This document shows, piece after piece, positions 50,651 through 63,167 of a DNA stretch of 64,000 bases. The position numbers and the translations under genes are program-made. Positions within the stretch are counted from its first letter, which is position 1; each line of letters begins with the position of its first letter. The notes below the pieces were generated by a model that saw only the letters and a list, made by a program, of their open reading frames with translations, ran no database searches and was not told the origin of the DNA. The stretch spans positions 9,850,581 to 9,914,580 of the forward strand of contig SSBO01000003.1 of NCBI GenBank assembly GCA_005281725.1. The letters run 5' to 3'. This DNA comes from Wuchereria bancrofti (Eukaryota; Nematoda; Chromadorea; Rhabditida; Onchocercidae).

Positions 50651-53600
50651 ATGCTATTGTTTTATAATTTTCGATTATTTTTTTATCACTTATCACTGCT
50701 ACTACTACTACTACCATTTATCTATCATTACGAAATACTACAATCATATGCAGTACCTATTGATAATATCTTACCTGCATCACGTGTACAAAATTTTCGA
50801 GCTCGTTATGATCATCCAACAGATGCAATTTACATTCAATGGTCATATCCAGATGAAATACAAAATGATGGTTTGTTATTTGATATAAATTATTATTTAT
50901 ATATTAATTTGATTATTAATTAAAACCATTCATAATTGCAATAAACAAAAAACAAAGAAAAAAGGCAAAAAAATATTACAAAAAATAATAAATTGATATT
51001 ATAAAAATAAAAGAAAAAAAGGTTATATGAAAATTACTGTTTAATTCTAATTTCTAAAATAGCAAAATTTGTTTATTTCTCTAGAAATTTTAAAATGATT
51101 AATGTTTAAGCATTGTTTGATTGAGATATACATGTATTTTTTTTTCTTTATTGAATTATAATTAAATATTTTTGAATTATTAATATCACATATATTTATG
51201 TTTATTTAAAAATAAACTAAATATATAGTATCATTTGTAATAAAAAAAATTAGTTAATAATTACTTTTTGGTTTATTTCATAATTTTTGATTATTATTTG
51301 TATATCTGTAATAATTTGTAATTGTTTAACATTTTCTAATCAAAATTAGAAATTAGTAAGCAAATAGTTTTCATATCTTATAGCTAGTCTTGATAATTTA
51401 TTTTATCTTTATCAATATCACGAATGATAACTATAAAGACATTTTTGATAATATTTTTAGTTCAACCACAATTTTTGGTTCGTTATCGAATTACTAATCG
51501 TCCTGATGGTTCTGCCGAATTTGATTGGAAATATTCATTAGTTGGTAGAGAATTAGAAGCAAAATTGGATTTAAATGAAATACGAAATGGTGATGAGCTT
51601 CAAGCACAGGTAAATAAAAAATTTACTTATATCAGAAATCAATATATGATAAGCAATCATATACACTTTGGAAGAAATGATTTTAAACAAGATAAGAGAA
51701 TTTTTAAGTAAACAAAAAGAAAAAGAAAACGAGATAGGATATTAGAATAGTGATAAAAAAGAAAAAAAGAAAATCAATATGATAATTTTGTTTTATTTTA
51801 TTATAAAATAAACAAAAAGAAGTGTTATTTTAATTAACATATAAATTTATATATTAATGGTTAATTGTACTGAAAAAAAAAAGCACAAATTCTTAGATAG
51901 ATAAAATAAAATAGATAACTAATGAATTTTATTAAATAAGCTAATTAATTAGATAGAAATTATAGGTTCGTGCTGAACGTTCTGATGGAACAATCTTAGA
52001 AGATTGGTCACAATCATTGTTAATTTCAATTTCTAAACGTATTCTCATTGATGGTATTCCGGCAGCAGATGATGATTTATTACCACCGCTTGATTTTCAA
52101 GCTCATATATTAAGTACATCAATGGTACGCTTAGAATGGATTTCACCTTTTAAAATTTTATCAAATGGTTAGTGCTTGTTAAATTTTATTTATTTTTTTT
52201 GGTAATAATAAGATTTTTGTTTTTGTTTTTTTTTTTGATATGAATTAATTGTAAATATTTTCATAGAATGTGTAGATTTTGCTGAAATAATAAATTTAGA
52301 ATAATTATGAAGAAGTTAAATAATCATTGATTATTTAATTTGATTAATTAAGTTTATTAAGACAAGGAAATTATTTAGGAATAAATTTGTTTGAATTAAA
52401 ATTAAGGATTTATTCTTTTTAGCTCCACTGAATCATTATTATATTATAAATGTAAAACAGTTAACATCATCAGATAAAGCACCATTACTTCGACAACAGG
52501 TCTATTTTCTTTTTTTAATGATAATTAAGGAAATATTTGATTAACAATCCTTTAATTAGTATTAATTAAAATTGGTAGAGTAGTTAAGACGTTATTCTTT
52601 TTTTTTTTTGATGATAATTCTTTTTGCAATATTTTTAAGATATTAAATGGTTTTATACAATTTTAGCTGATAAGTAAAGAAACTCATAAAATAAAAGACT
52701 TAATGAAATTTAAATAAAATATTTCGAAATATAATAAAAAAACAAAACACTAGGGTAACCTAACTTATTAAATGTAAAATCCTTTCCATTTTCTTCCTTT
52801 TTTTTAGAAAAATATTTCACCGATAGTAATTCATTTTTTTTATCTTTTGAAAAGTATGCTAATAGTGAAATTATAAATAATTTACTTCTTAGAAATTGAA
52901 TTTTAGGTCAAAGTTCATGCGAACAGTTTTACATTGGATAATTTAAAACCCGGTCAACGATATGAATTAACAATACGAACTGCTTCAAGTTCAGAACGTG
53001 TTTCCAGTGTTGCAGCAATTGTTGAAATTACAATGCCAAGAGGTAATTTTGAATTTACCTAAATTTATCATTTTATCATTAATTACTCTTCATATCTCTT
53101 TATTTAATCAGTGATAATTAATGCAAAAAAAAAAAAATATTTAGAAGATGAATATTTCGAGGTGGGTAATCTTATCATTAGTTCATATTTCAAATCAACT
53201 GATCAGGGTATTGTTAATTTGACCTGGGATGTACCAACAAATATGCAAAATCAAATCAAAGGTAAGAATTTATATTTTTTTTTTAGTCTTCTTTTTTTAT
53301 TTTTCATTTCTTTTTTTTTTTGATTGGAATAATTTCTGAGCGATTTTTGAGAAAGAATTTTATCGTTTTTTTTAACAATTTATTCAATTTTATAGCTTAC
53401 AATGTGCAATATTCGGAAGTTGGTAAAGAAGAATGGCATCAATTACAATTTAATAATTCACATCCATCAGCAAGTTTAACAAATTTAAAAAGGTTTCTTA
53501 AATTATTTTATGCAAAATATAGCATAAAAAGTTGATGTTTTAAAATATGTATAAAACATTTTCTCAACAATATTTTAAATCAAAATGAAAAAAAAGAGAT

Positions 53601-56600
53601 AAAGTTTAGAATTATATATGTTAAGCAGAATTTGTAAAATAAATTATTGAAATTGAAAATAAAACTTATTGAAATAAGGTTAAATGCTGAAAAATGAATA
53701 AAATAATGATAAAAAAATAATGAAAAGTAATGATGTTTTATATATAGATATTAGATATAAAGTATTACTAAAAAATGTAATTTTATGAATGTAATCTATT
53801 TTAAATATTTTGAAATATAAAATATTTCATATATTTAAATGAGAAAATATTTACCTGATAATTTCTCTTTCATTCTTTATTTCTTTTTTATTAATGAAAG
53901 AAAAAAAAAAGAGATAATTATAGTGATACAGAATATTTGTTGAAAATTCAAACACATCTTGCTAATAATTTAACAACTGAAAGTGGACAGTTTAGATTTC
54001 GAACACCAGCCGGTAATTTACCTTTATTTCTTCCTTCTAAATTAATTAATTTTTTTTTCTCTTTTTTATATGAAGATAAATTTAAGATTTTTTTTTTTGT
54101 AATTTTCCTCATTTTATTTGTTTATTTATTCTTGCCAAATTGTAGAGAATAAGACAAGAAAAATAATTAATTTCTTATTAATTGATGAATATTTCAATTT
54201 TTTTTTTTGTTCATAAATTTTTTTAATGCATATTACAGTTGTAAAGAATCCAATTAAAAAAGTTGATGTAATTTATACGCATGAAATTGATGGTGTACGA
54301 TTACAATGGACATTAGAAGAGTAAGCAGTTTAGTTTGCTTTGATAAATTTTTATTTTTTAATAAATAATAAATTAGCTTTAATGTGTTTGCATTTTTCAT
54401 ACGGTTAACAGTAAGAAAAGAATAATTTTATCATTGTTTACTTTAAGTTTTATTTATAGCATAAATAAATTACAAATTAGTGTTTTAAAATTTTTTACAA
54501 ATTAAATTATAAATTAATGCCAATTAATACTTCAACAAATCTAATTCAGTTTATATATTAAAATCATAACATTTTCTCTATTTTTATATATCCATGTCTG
54601 TGTGTGTACTTTTTTTGTTTTTGTTTTTAAATATTTCTTTTTAAAATATTTCTTTTAAAATTGTTTATGTTTTTTTTTTTTTTTTGCTTTCTTCTGTTTC
54701 AGTTTTTTGCCTGCAAATCTTGTTGATGGTTATGATGTTTATCTGTCCGATAATCCAGACATTCCGGATGCTGAATGGTTATATTATCCGGTAAGTGCAA
54801 CATCTCAACAGCAATCAAATGATATTGTTTCAAATAGTGCTAATTCACTTACGCTTCATGATTTACAACCTGGTCACTCATATTATGTACGAATAAATGT
54901 TCGTAAGAAGGATGGTGAAATAATACGGGCATCAAGTATTTATCATTTCAAAACAATGGGTAAGTTTTAAATTAGAATAAATTATAAAATATAATTCAAA
55001 ATAAAATGTCATTTCTTACACATGCTGAAATAGAATTTTAATTTTTAAGTATAAAATTGACAAATATATGCGATAATTCATAAAATTTTTTTTTAAAGAT
55101 ATTATTGCAAAGTGATGAAAAAGTCGAGTTTGAAAATTTTGGTAGAGGAAATAAGGAATTAATAAAAATTAAATCACTTTTATGAAACATTTCATACTTA
55201 TTATTTTTTCTGTTGTAGTTATGATTTTATAAAATTTATGAATTTTTTTTTAATCATTTTTAATTGTATTAAAATAATATATTACTTTCATAATAGTAAA
55301 TCTCATTGTAAATGTGAAATAAAAGCAGGAAAATAGTTTTACTTTTAAATTATTTCCTTAATTTATTAGTTTTTGCAGAGCATAATGAATTTCGCGAACA
55401 TCGACAAGGAAATACCTTATCATATCGTTCGTTATCACCTGGACGAGTTCAAATTGCATGGACATATCCTAGTTTTATTTTACCTTACATTACAGGTTTG
55501 ATTTTTTTTTTTTTATCATTTTGCTCCAATTATTAAGAAGTAAAAGATAAGTAGATAAAAGTTGACAAAATCTATATATAACTATCATATTTATTAGAAG
55601 ATGAAAAAAATAAAATAGAATTAGGAATAATATTTGAATATTATTTCGAAATATAAAATAAAAAAAAAAAAACTTATGAAAACTTATGATTATAAATTGG
55701 TATTAACTATTTTCTTGTTTATTATTTCATTTTTTTTTTCTTGTTCGTTTTTTACTACTAATCAATAAATTATTGGCTAATGAATTTTTTAACATTTCAA
55801 ATTGTTAATTTTAGATTAGATTTATATTTCATTTAGGTTCCTCAATTATGTATGCAGAAAGTAATGATTTACCAACAAAACAATGGAAACGTGTTATCTT
55901 AGTTGATCCACGACAGGTATAATAGTATGATTATTTCAAATTTATTTTTATCAAACAATTATTTTATTATATTTGCAAGAAGTAATACTTTTTCAATAGA
56001 AGTGCAAAAAAAAAAAAAATAAATAAACGTATTACACGTTTTTAGTTGATCAATGATAGATAAATATGAGATAATCGTGGAGAAAGATTATATAATAATG
56101 ATAATTTGAAATAATTTAAAATTTTCTACTGAAATTACAGAATTCTATTGTGCTTGAGCAATTGAAGCCAAATTCACGCTATTTTATTCGTATTTTACCG
56201 CAAATTAACAATACCTTTCATGATAGCAATATCATTGATACATTTGAAATTAGAACTGGAATAGAAAGTATTATTTTTAAATTTATTTTTTCTTTTTCAA
56301 TTTTTTCCATGTAACCAATTTTTTTTTCGTAAATCAAATTTTTCTGGAAAAAAAAAACATTATTTTCCTGAACTGTATTTATAATTAAGTTTCGATTACC
56401 AAATAATTCAATCTATTAATTAATTCAAAATCAAATTATACCTAATATAATAAGTTTAGATCATATGCAATCCTCTAATCCTAATAATATTCAATCATCA
56501 GTATTACAACAACATGAAAAACAACACGAAAATATGATGACAAAATCGGAAAATGGAAAATTAATATTGAATGCATGTAATCCACATTCTATTAAGGTTA

Positions 56601-56875
56601 AAATTTCAATTAGAAAAAAAGAATCAAAACATTATTCAAAGTTTTAAAATTTTAAAATTAAGTTAAAATATCACTTAAAAGTATATATATGTATGAAAAA
56701 AAATTAATTATTTAAATTTGAAGTTAATTCAATGCATGAGAATGTTTATAAAATTAGTTAATAATTTTTATAGAATGAATGTTTGTGGAATGAACGTTGT
56801 GTACCAATAATTGAAGGCCATTTTCGTGGTTTATGTATTCCAGCATCATTACGTAATGCAATTATCAATAATTAA
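50651..56875 (+). CDS. Secreted protein with five fibronectin type III-like repeats and a Cys-rich tail (unnamed)
   Basis: Fifteen exons join in phase: 50651-50870, 51461-51609, 51966-52167, 52423-52499, 52907-53042, 53145-53261, 53396-53492, 53924-54012, 54239-54320, 54703-54959, 55370-55495, 55837-55916, 56141-56267, 56460-56596, 56774-56875, giving 665 aa. The N-terminus is a leucine-rich signal or anchor ([14 protein letters not shown]). FN3-like repeats lie at roughly 40-160, 170-262, 265-362, 364-475 and 476-587. Each shows the B-strand Trp (IYIQWSYP, VRLEWISP, VNLTWDVP, VRLQWTLE, VQIAWTYP), and repeats 2-5 also show the typical L-x-P-x-x-x-Y (LKPGQRYELTI, LQPGHSYYVRI, LKPNSRYFIRI; LKSDTEYLLKI in repeat 3). 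The last 80 residues have four cysteines (ACNP, NECLWNERC, RGLCIP) and no second membrane span. A role in adhesion or matrix is inferred from FN3 content only. Confidence 0.87.
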
Positions 56876-59800
56876 AAGGTTTTTCTTTTCTTTCTTTTTT
56901 TTTTTGTTTTTTTCTTTAATTTAAATTATTTAAATTTCATTTCATTCCTTGATCTGTTAAATAATTTGTTAATTTATTTGATATAATTAAATATTCAGAA
57001 AAATATAGTTTCTGCTTAACAGACTTTTTGTTAAAATTGCTTAGTAACACATAATTGATATCCTTTTTACTACTATTATTATTTATTATTTATCATTATT
57101 ATTATTAATTGCTATTTTTAATGATTATTATTGTTATTATCATTATTATTATTGTTACTATTATTAATTATTATTATTACTACGATTGTTATCATTAATT
57201 ATTATTACTATTATTATTATCATTGTTATTATTATTAAATATTATTATTATTAAATTTTCTTGATTTAGATTTGATAAGGTTAACGAATTGCTATCATCA
57301 TTTTGTTCCTTGGGATGATTATTTGAAGATGTTCTAGAATTGAAATGATTTAAGCAACGAAATGCTTATGTTGAAAATGTGCTAATTCTCTATTCAATGC
57401 CATATACTTTTCATGTAAGTGTACAATAGATTGATTGATTGATTGAGTGATCAATCGATTAATTGACTGATTGATTGATTGATTGATCAATCGATTAATT
57501 GACTGATTGATTGATTGATTGATCAATCGATTAATTGACTGATTGATTGATTGATTGATTAATTAATTAATTGACTGAAAATTGATAGACTTGAAGTTTT
57601 GGTATGCATACATATTCGAATTTATCATGAATATCAGAAATTACATACTTGATTTAAACGATTATCTGTTTTATTAATTTATTATGTAAAAATGATTTTT
57701 GAAATTATTGTAAAAAGTTTACAACAAACAGTAAAAGGAATTTGATTAAATAAAATTAGTTTTTATTTGCTGTTTTTCTTTTCTTTTCTTTTTTTTCATT
57801 TCCATTTTTTAACATTTATTATAATAAGAATATTTTTGTTTATCAATTAACATTATTTCTAAGTTATTATTTGGAGTATTGTTTTTATTGATTAATTAAA
57901 AAGTTATTAATTAAGGATTATCCTATCAAAACATTATTATATTGTATTATTCGATCCTTTGTTTAATTTCTTTTTTTTTTCTTTTTAAAAAAATTGGATT
58001 TGAATGTAAAATATTTGAATTTATTGACTAACAATATTAGAGTAGTTCCAATACATTATGCTTCATCGAAATTTTCTACGTGTAATTCGAAATTTTCTAC
58101 GTGTTTTTCTACGTGTAATTTGTTCGTTTAAAGAGAAAAATAAAAGGGAAAGAATGATTTTAAATTATAAAACAAATTGTATATTATGTATTTTATATTA
58201 TTTTTTTGAAGTTAATTGAAATTTCAACAAAATAAATTTAAATTTCGTGCTATTATGCAAATTTCAATGATAAATGATTAAATGCAAATTAATATATTTG
58301 ATGGCTATTTTAAACAATATTTGAATTATAGCACTGATAAATGTATGTATATGCAAATATTCCTTCGTTGTACTGTCACAAAAGGATTTTAAATTTAATG
58401 CTAACTAAACTCAAAAATTTAATGCTAAAATGCGCAATTTACTATTTCATTTCCAATGATTAACAGAACAAAAAATACTGTCAAAAAAAAAAAATTTTAC
58501 AAAAGAGAAAATTTTAGTGAAAATATTTTTTCCTTTCTTTTTTTTTGATGAGAAATGAACAATTGGAAAAATGTTTTAAAAAATTTTTTCAAATAAAATT
58601 TTTTAACCCAATTTTCAAAACTTCTTTTGTAAATAAAATATTTGAAACCAAAAAAGTGTTATTCAAATATACGAATGCAAATTAGTAAAGTTAAAGAAGA
58701 AGTTAGCTAACATATTTTGAAGCTAAATTAATGAATGATATTAATGGCAATGATAGATATCGATAATATATAGAATTAAATTTTTTTAAATTTAAGATAG
58801 CAAAATTTGATGAAAAAGGTGGATAAATTTGAAATAAGGTCAAGAAAATGTTGCATGCGACAAATACTAACAAATATGTGACAAATATTTTCACTGTTCT
58901 GAAATTGTTTTTTCTTTTCCATTTTGAATCTAAAATTAAGCTCAATTTTAAAATTGTCAAAAATTTTTTGAAAAGTATGCTAAAATAAAATTATGGGACT
59001 AAATAAACTTCTTAACACAATTTATTTTATATAATTTTGCTAAATAATTTCATTATATCTTCAATTGTCGTATTAAGTCACAAATAAATGGAATAATAAT
59101 AAAAATATACACAAATATAAAAGAAAAAAATTTCTGTTTGTGTAAAAATTTAAAAATTTTTTTTTAATTTTTTAAATTTTGCATTATTTCAACCGAATGC
59201 ATTTTCCATTCCTTTCCTTTCATTCATTAGCATTGTTAATTAACGATAATTAATTCGATGTAACTTTGACGATAATCAGTTAAAAAAAAAAAATTAAAAA
59301 ACATTACGAAACATTTTTTTCCGACCTATTATAAAATAAAAAATAATACGTTCAGATAAAAAAAAATGATGGTTAAAAAAAAGAATATTTCAAATATTAT
59401 TTGAATTGTTTATATTGCATACATTAATCTATTTCCAATATTATTTAACAAATAAAACATGAAATTAAATTAAATTAAATTAATTTGACATGTTTTGATC
59501 TGATCTAATCGATGAATGAAATTAGTTGATTAGTTGTAATAATCAACAATCAATCACACATGTAATCATGATAATGGATAGATTTGTCCTCATTATTTAA
59601 CAATTAATTTTCAATCTTTTCATTATCACTTTTTCTCTTCCAATTCTAACATTCATTTCAAACCTTTTTTCCCATTCTTTCATCATTTACGTTTCATTCA
59701 TTTCCTTTCATCTTTTCATTATTTGTTAATAACATTTCTTCTGAAAATTTTAAACGCACACACAAAAAAGAAAATTAAACTTCAAAAATTAGAAAAAAAA

Positions 59801-60286
59801 AAAAATGTGAAGAAGAAAAACTTTTCTCTCACTTTGCTTTTTTGCTCAAATTTTATTATTAAATTATTTATTAAATTATAAACTTTTTCTTACTATTTGC
59901 TTAAAAACTTTTTGCTCTCAATTAATTACTATTTCTAAACTTTTTTTTATTTTGCTTAATTAATTGTCGTATAAAATTATTAAAAAAAAAGAAAATTAAG
60001 TGAATTGTTATGAGATGACGAATTCTTTTTCATCTTTTAACATTTATTAAATTTACATAATTTTAAAAATTCATTTTTTTATTTTACAATTAATTCAAAA
60101 AAATTCCTGCAAATTGCAGTGTTTAATTAAAAATTAAATAAACTTTTACTCATTAAATTTTGCATTTAACTAAATATTTAATTAAATAAAACATTTTTTT
60201 AATTCAATTTTTTTAAAATTTTTCTTAATTAACTAAGATTTGATTCATTTAAATTTATTATTTTTCTGTAAAAATTAAAGAGAATA
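56876..60286. other. Intergenic stretch with ATT-rich and GATT/ATCAATCGATTAATTGACT repeats, no supported gene
   Basis: Contains an ATT/TTA-rich low-complexity block (about 57065-57260), the 40-bp-type tandem repeat listed separately, and AT-rich spacer. Frames on either strand lack domain features. Confidence 0.5.
57428..57578. repeat. GATT-type tandem repeat with internal palindromes
   Basis: About three and a half units of TTGATTGATTGATTGATCAA plus TCGATTAATTGACTGA, period about 42-44 bases. GATCAATCGATTAATTGA words make it partly self-complementary. Confidence 0.85.
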
Positions 60287-63167
60287 ATGTTGCTGTTATA
60301 TTTATTGGTGATTTTTCGTCACATACAAGCTGATTTTACGACACATTTTCGTTCATTTATACATTCAAATTATGGTATTGCAATTGCACAAGCATTGGAG
60401 CGTACTGATTTGGGTACGAATGCAAGTTTTGGTGGTAAAGAGAGTAACGAAGATAAATTTAATAATCAAGCTGTTATATTAATTCATGATAGCGGTGAGA
60501 AAATTACTCGATTACAGGTAATACTTTCTCTTTCTCTTTCCCTCTCTCTCTCTCTTTCTTCATGTTTCTTTTAATTTTATAAGTAAGTAAAATTTAGGAG
60601 TAATGAAATGATGTGTATTATTACCAGATTATAAGTAGTACTTTTCTCCTTCTCCCTCTCTCTCTCTCTTTCTTCATGTTTCTTTTAATTTTATAAGTAA
60701 GTAAAATTTAGGAGTAATGAAATGATGTGTATTATTACCAGATTATAAGTAATACTTTCTCTTTCTCCCTCTCTCTCTCTTTCTTCATATTTCTTTTAAT
60801 TTTATAAGTAAGTAAAGTTTAGGAGTAATGAAATGATGTGTATTATTACCAGATTATAAGTAATACTTTCTCTTTCTCCCTCTCTCTCTCTCTCTTTCTT
60901 CATATTTCTTTTAATTTTATAAGTAAGTAAAATTTAGGAGTAATGAAATGATGTGTATTAAGGAATGAATTTTTCCATTTTTTCTTTTTCTTTTTTTTAG
61001 CTATAAGATGATAAAAAATTATACAAAAATTATTTAATTTCAAATTAATGAGAGATTTTTCTTTCACTTCCTTTCTCTTTCTCTCTCTCTCTCTCTTCCT
61101 CTCTCCCTTTCTCTTTTGCTTTTTCTTTCTTTTAGCAAAATTCAATGTAATGAAATTTTTTATGGGGATGAATTTTTCTTATCAATAATAATAATATATT
61201 CAAATTAGATAAATATTGACTAGTTCAGACAAAAAAAAAAAAAGAAAAAAAGAAAATTAATTTGAAATTTCTCATTTTTAAAAATATAGTGAAAAAGAAA
61301 AAAGAAAGAGAATGAAAAGATTTAAAAACAAAAAGATATTTACAGAGAATGGTGAATCATTTACTTGCTAGAGGTTATAATCGATCTGAAATTTATGGTA
61401 CAACATGGGGTGATGGTGGTTTAACAACTACTGGATTAATTGATTTAAAATGTTCATATGTTAAGCAAATTAGGTATAAAATTTTCTTTTCTTTTATTTA
61501 TATTTATAAAATGAAAGTTAGTAAATATTTTGTCTAAAAAAATTTTCTTTACAAAATAACTAATTAAAAATAAAAGAAGAAAAAAATAAGTATTAATAAT
61601 TTGATTGAATTCCATTACGATAATTTGTTCGTTTAATGTTTATTTGAATTTTGTATAATAATTGTTAATTATTAAAAGATTAGCATTTATTACTTTTACA
61701 ATTTGTTNNNNNNNNNNNNNNNNNNNNNNNNNNNATTTATTGTTTACTTAAATTTTATATAATCAAAAAGCTACTAGCATTTATTATTTTTTATAAATGT
61801 ATTTTCATTATTACAATTTGTTTATTCATTGTTTATTTAAATTTAATATAGCAATTGTTAATTATTTAAAAGCTATTAGCATTTATTACTTTTAAAATGT
61901 ATTTAATTTTTAATCATTAAAAATTATTTATTTTTTTATTTCAGTTTCTTTTTTTTTTTTAAAGAAGTATGATAATTGCTGTTCGTCAATATACTGGCAC
62001 ACGAGTTGACGTGATTGCATACGGAGTTGGTTCACCGTTAGCGCGAAAAGCAATTCTTGGCGGTGATTGCGTTGATACACGTGAAATTCTCGGTTCATTT
62101 TAACTGATAAAACTATCTTTTTTTTTTCGAAAATGTTAAATAAAGTTTAATAATGAAGTAGTATAACAATAAATTTTAATAATTTTGATAAATAAATTCT
62201 TAAAAAATTTTAACAATTAAATATAAATAGATTTTCATTTTTTATTTTTAATTTTTTCATATAATACTAAAAGAAAGAATGATGATAATGCAATATTATA
62301 ATATTTTTCTTTTATTTCTTTCTTCATTTTCATCGTTTTTCTTATGCCTCAGTAATACTTAGAATTTGTATTTTTAATTACAACACTTTATATTTTTTAT
62401 TTTATTTTTAAAATTTATACTTTAATTATAACATTTCACATTTTTATTTTATTTTTTATATAATTTAATTCTTCGTTTTCCTTTTCTCTCTCTCTCTCTC
62501 TTCTTTTAATACAATATTTAATATTTTTATTTTATTTTTTTTATGTATTTAAATTTGAAATATTGAGAAAGTATAATTTTCTTTTTTTTTCACATAATTT
62601 TTATTTAGGTCCACCACTTACGGAATTAATTGATACATATTTGAGTGTTGCTGGTGCAAATTACGGTATAATATCATGTTTTATACCGATACCGGTAGGT
62701 GCATGCAATCGTAGAACCGGTTTACATTGCCGGTCAACATTTTTGCAAGATATTAATGGACAAATTTCATATGAAGGCACATTCATCTTTAGCATTTTCT
62801 CAGATTCCGATGAAAAGGTTAATGTGCAATTTTTACTGATAATAAATAATTTAGTAAATGTTAAAATGTTTGATTATTGTTTGATAAGAATTATTGCATT
62901 AATTTATTTATCAATTCATAAGGAAGTATATTAAAAATGAATGAAAATGATAAAATAATTTGATCAATTTTAGAAAATAATTTTTTTCGTCTTTTTTTTT
63001 AATCGAAATTTGAATTATAGGTTGGTTATCGTGGTTGCAATACATTACTGAGTCCGATTAGAGGTGAAACCGGATTTGTAAAGAAGGAATTACTAAGTCA
63101 TGATTTGACTATTGATAAGACGTATGAAATGCAACGAAATTTCATTCAAAAACAGCGACCGTTTTAA
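60287..63167 (+). CDS. Secreted class 2 lipase-like protein, probably catalytically inactive
   Basis: Five exons join in phase: 60287-60517, 61346-61473, 61965-62092, 62609-62817, 63021-63167, giving 280 aa. Residues 1-15 form a signal peptide (MLLLYLLVIFRHIQA). The fold is the alpha/beta hydrolase of Pfam Lipase_2, expanded in nematodes as the LIPS proteins: YGTTWGDGG, VKQIRSMIIAVRQYTG, RVDVIAYGVGSPLARKAILG, SVAGANYG, SDSDEKVGY and SHDLTIDKT. Family members carry the nucleophile as (G/A)YSxG; here GGA encodes Gly at residue 140 in its place. The HG of the oxyanion strand is HD (67-68). The expected acid and His (D230, H259) remain. This points to a pseudoenzyme, or to a base change to be verified. 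Exon 3 has a tandem AAGAAG acceptor that adds or omits Arg120. No regulatory element is recognised. Confidence 0.92.
60518..60960 (+). repeat. Four-copy tandem repeat of about 113 bp starting at the lipase intron 1 donor
   Basis: Units contain a CT-rich run, TTCATGTTTCTTTTAATTTT, ATAAGTAAGTAAAATTTAGG and TGATGTGTATTATTACCAG. The TTCAT(G/A)T marks recur near 60561, 60675, 60786 and 60901. Each unit's AAGTAATACTTTCTCTTTCTC closely matches the real donor CAG|GTAATACTTTCTCTTTCTC. Confidence 0.9.
61069..61135 (+). repeat. CT-rich low-complexity tract in lipase intron 1
   Basis: An almost pure pyrimidine run of TCTC/TTTC on the coding strand, outside the 113-bp array. Confidence 0.8.
61610..61905. 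repeat. Tandem repeat interrupted by an N gap (61708-61734) in lipase intron 2
   Basis: About three copies of a unit with TAGCATTTATTACTTTTACAA, TTTGTTTATTCATTGTTTAT and AATTGTTAATTATTAAAAG lie around 27 Ns. The gap probably reflects failure to assemble through the repeat. Confidence 0.8.
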
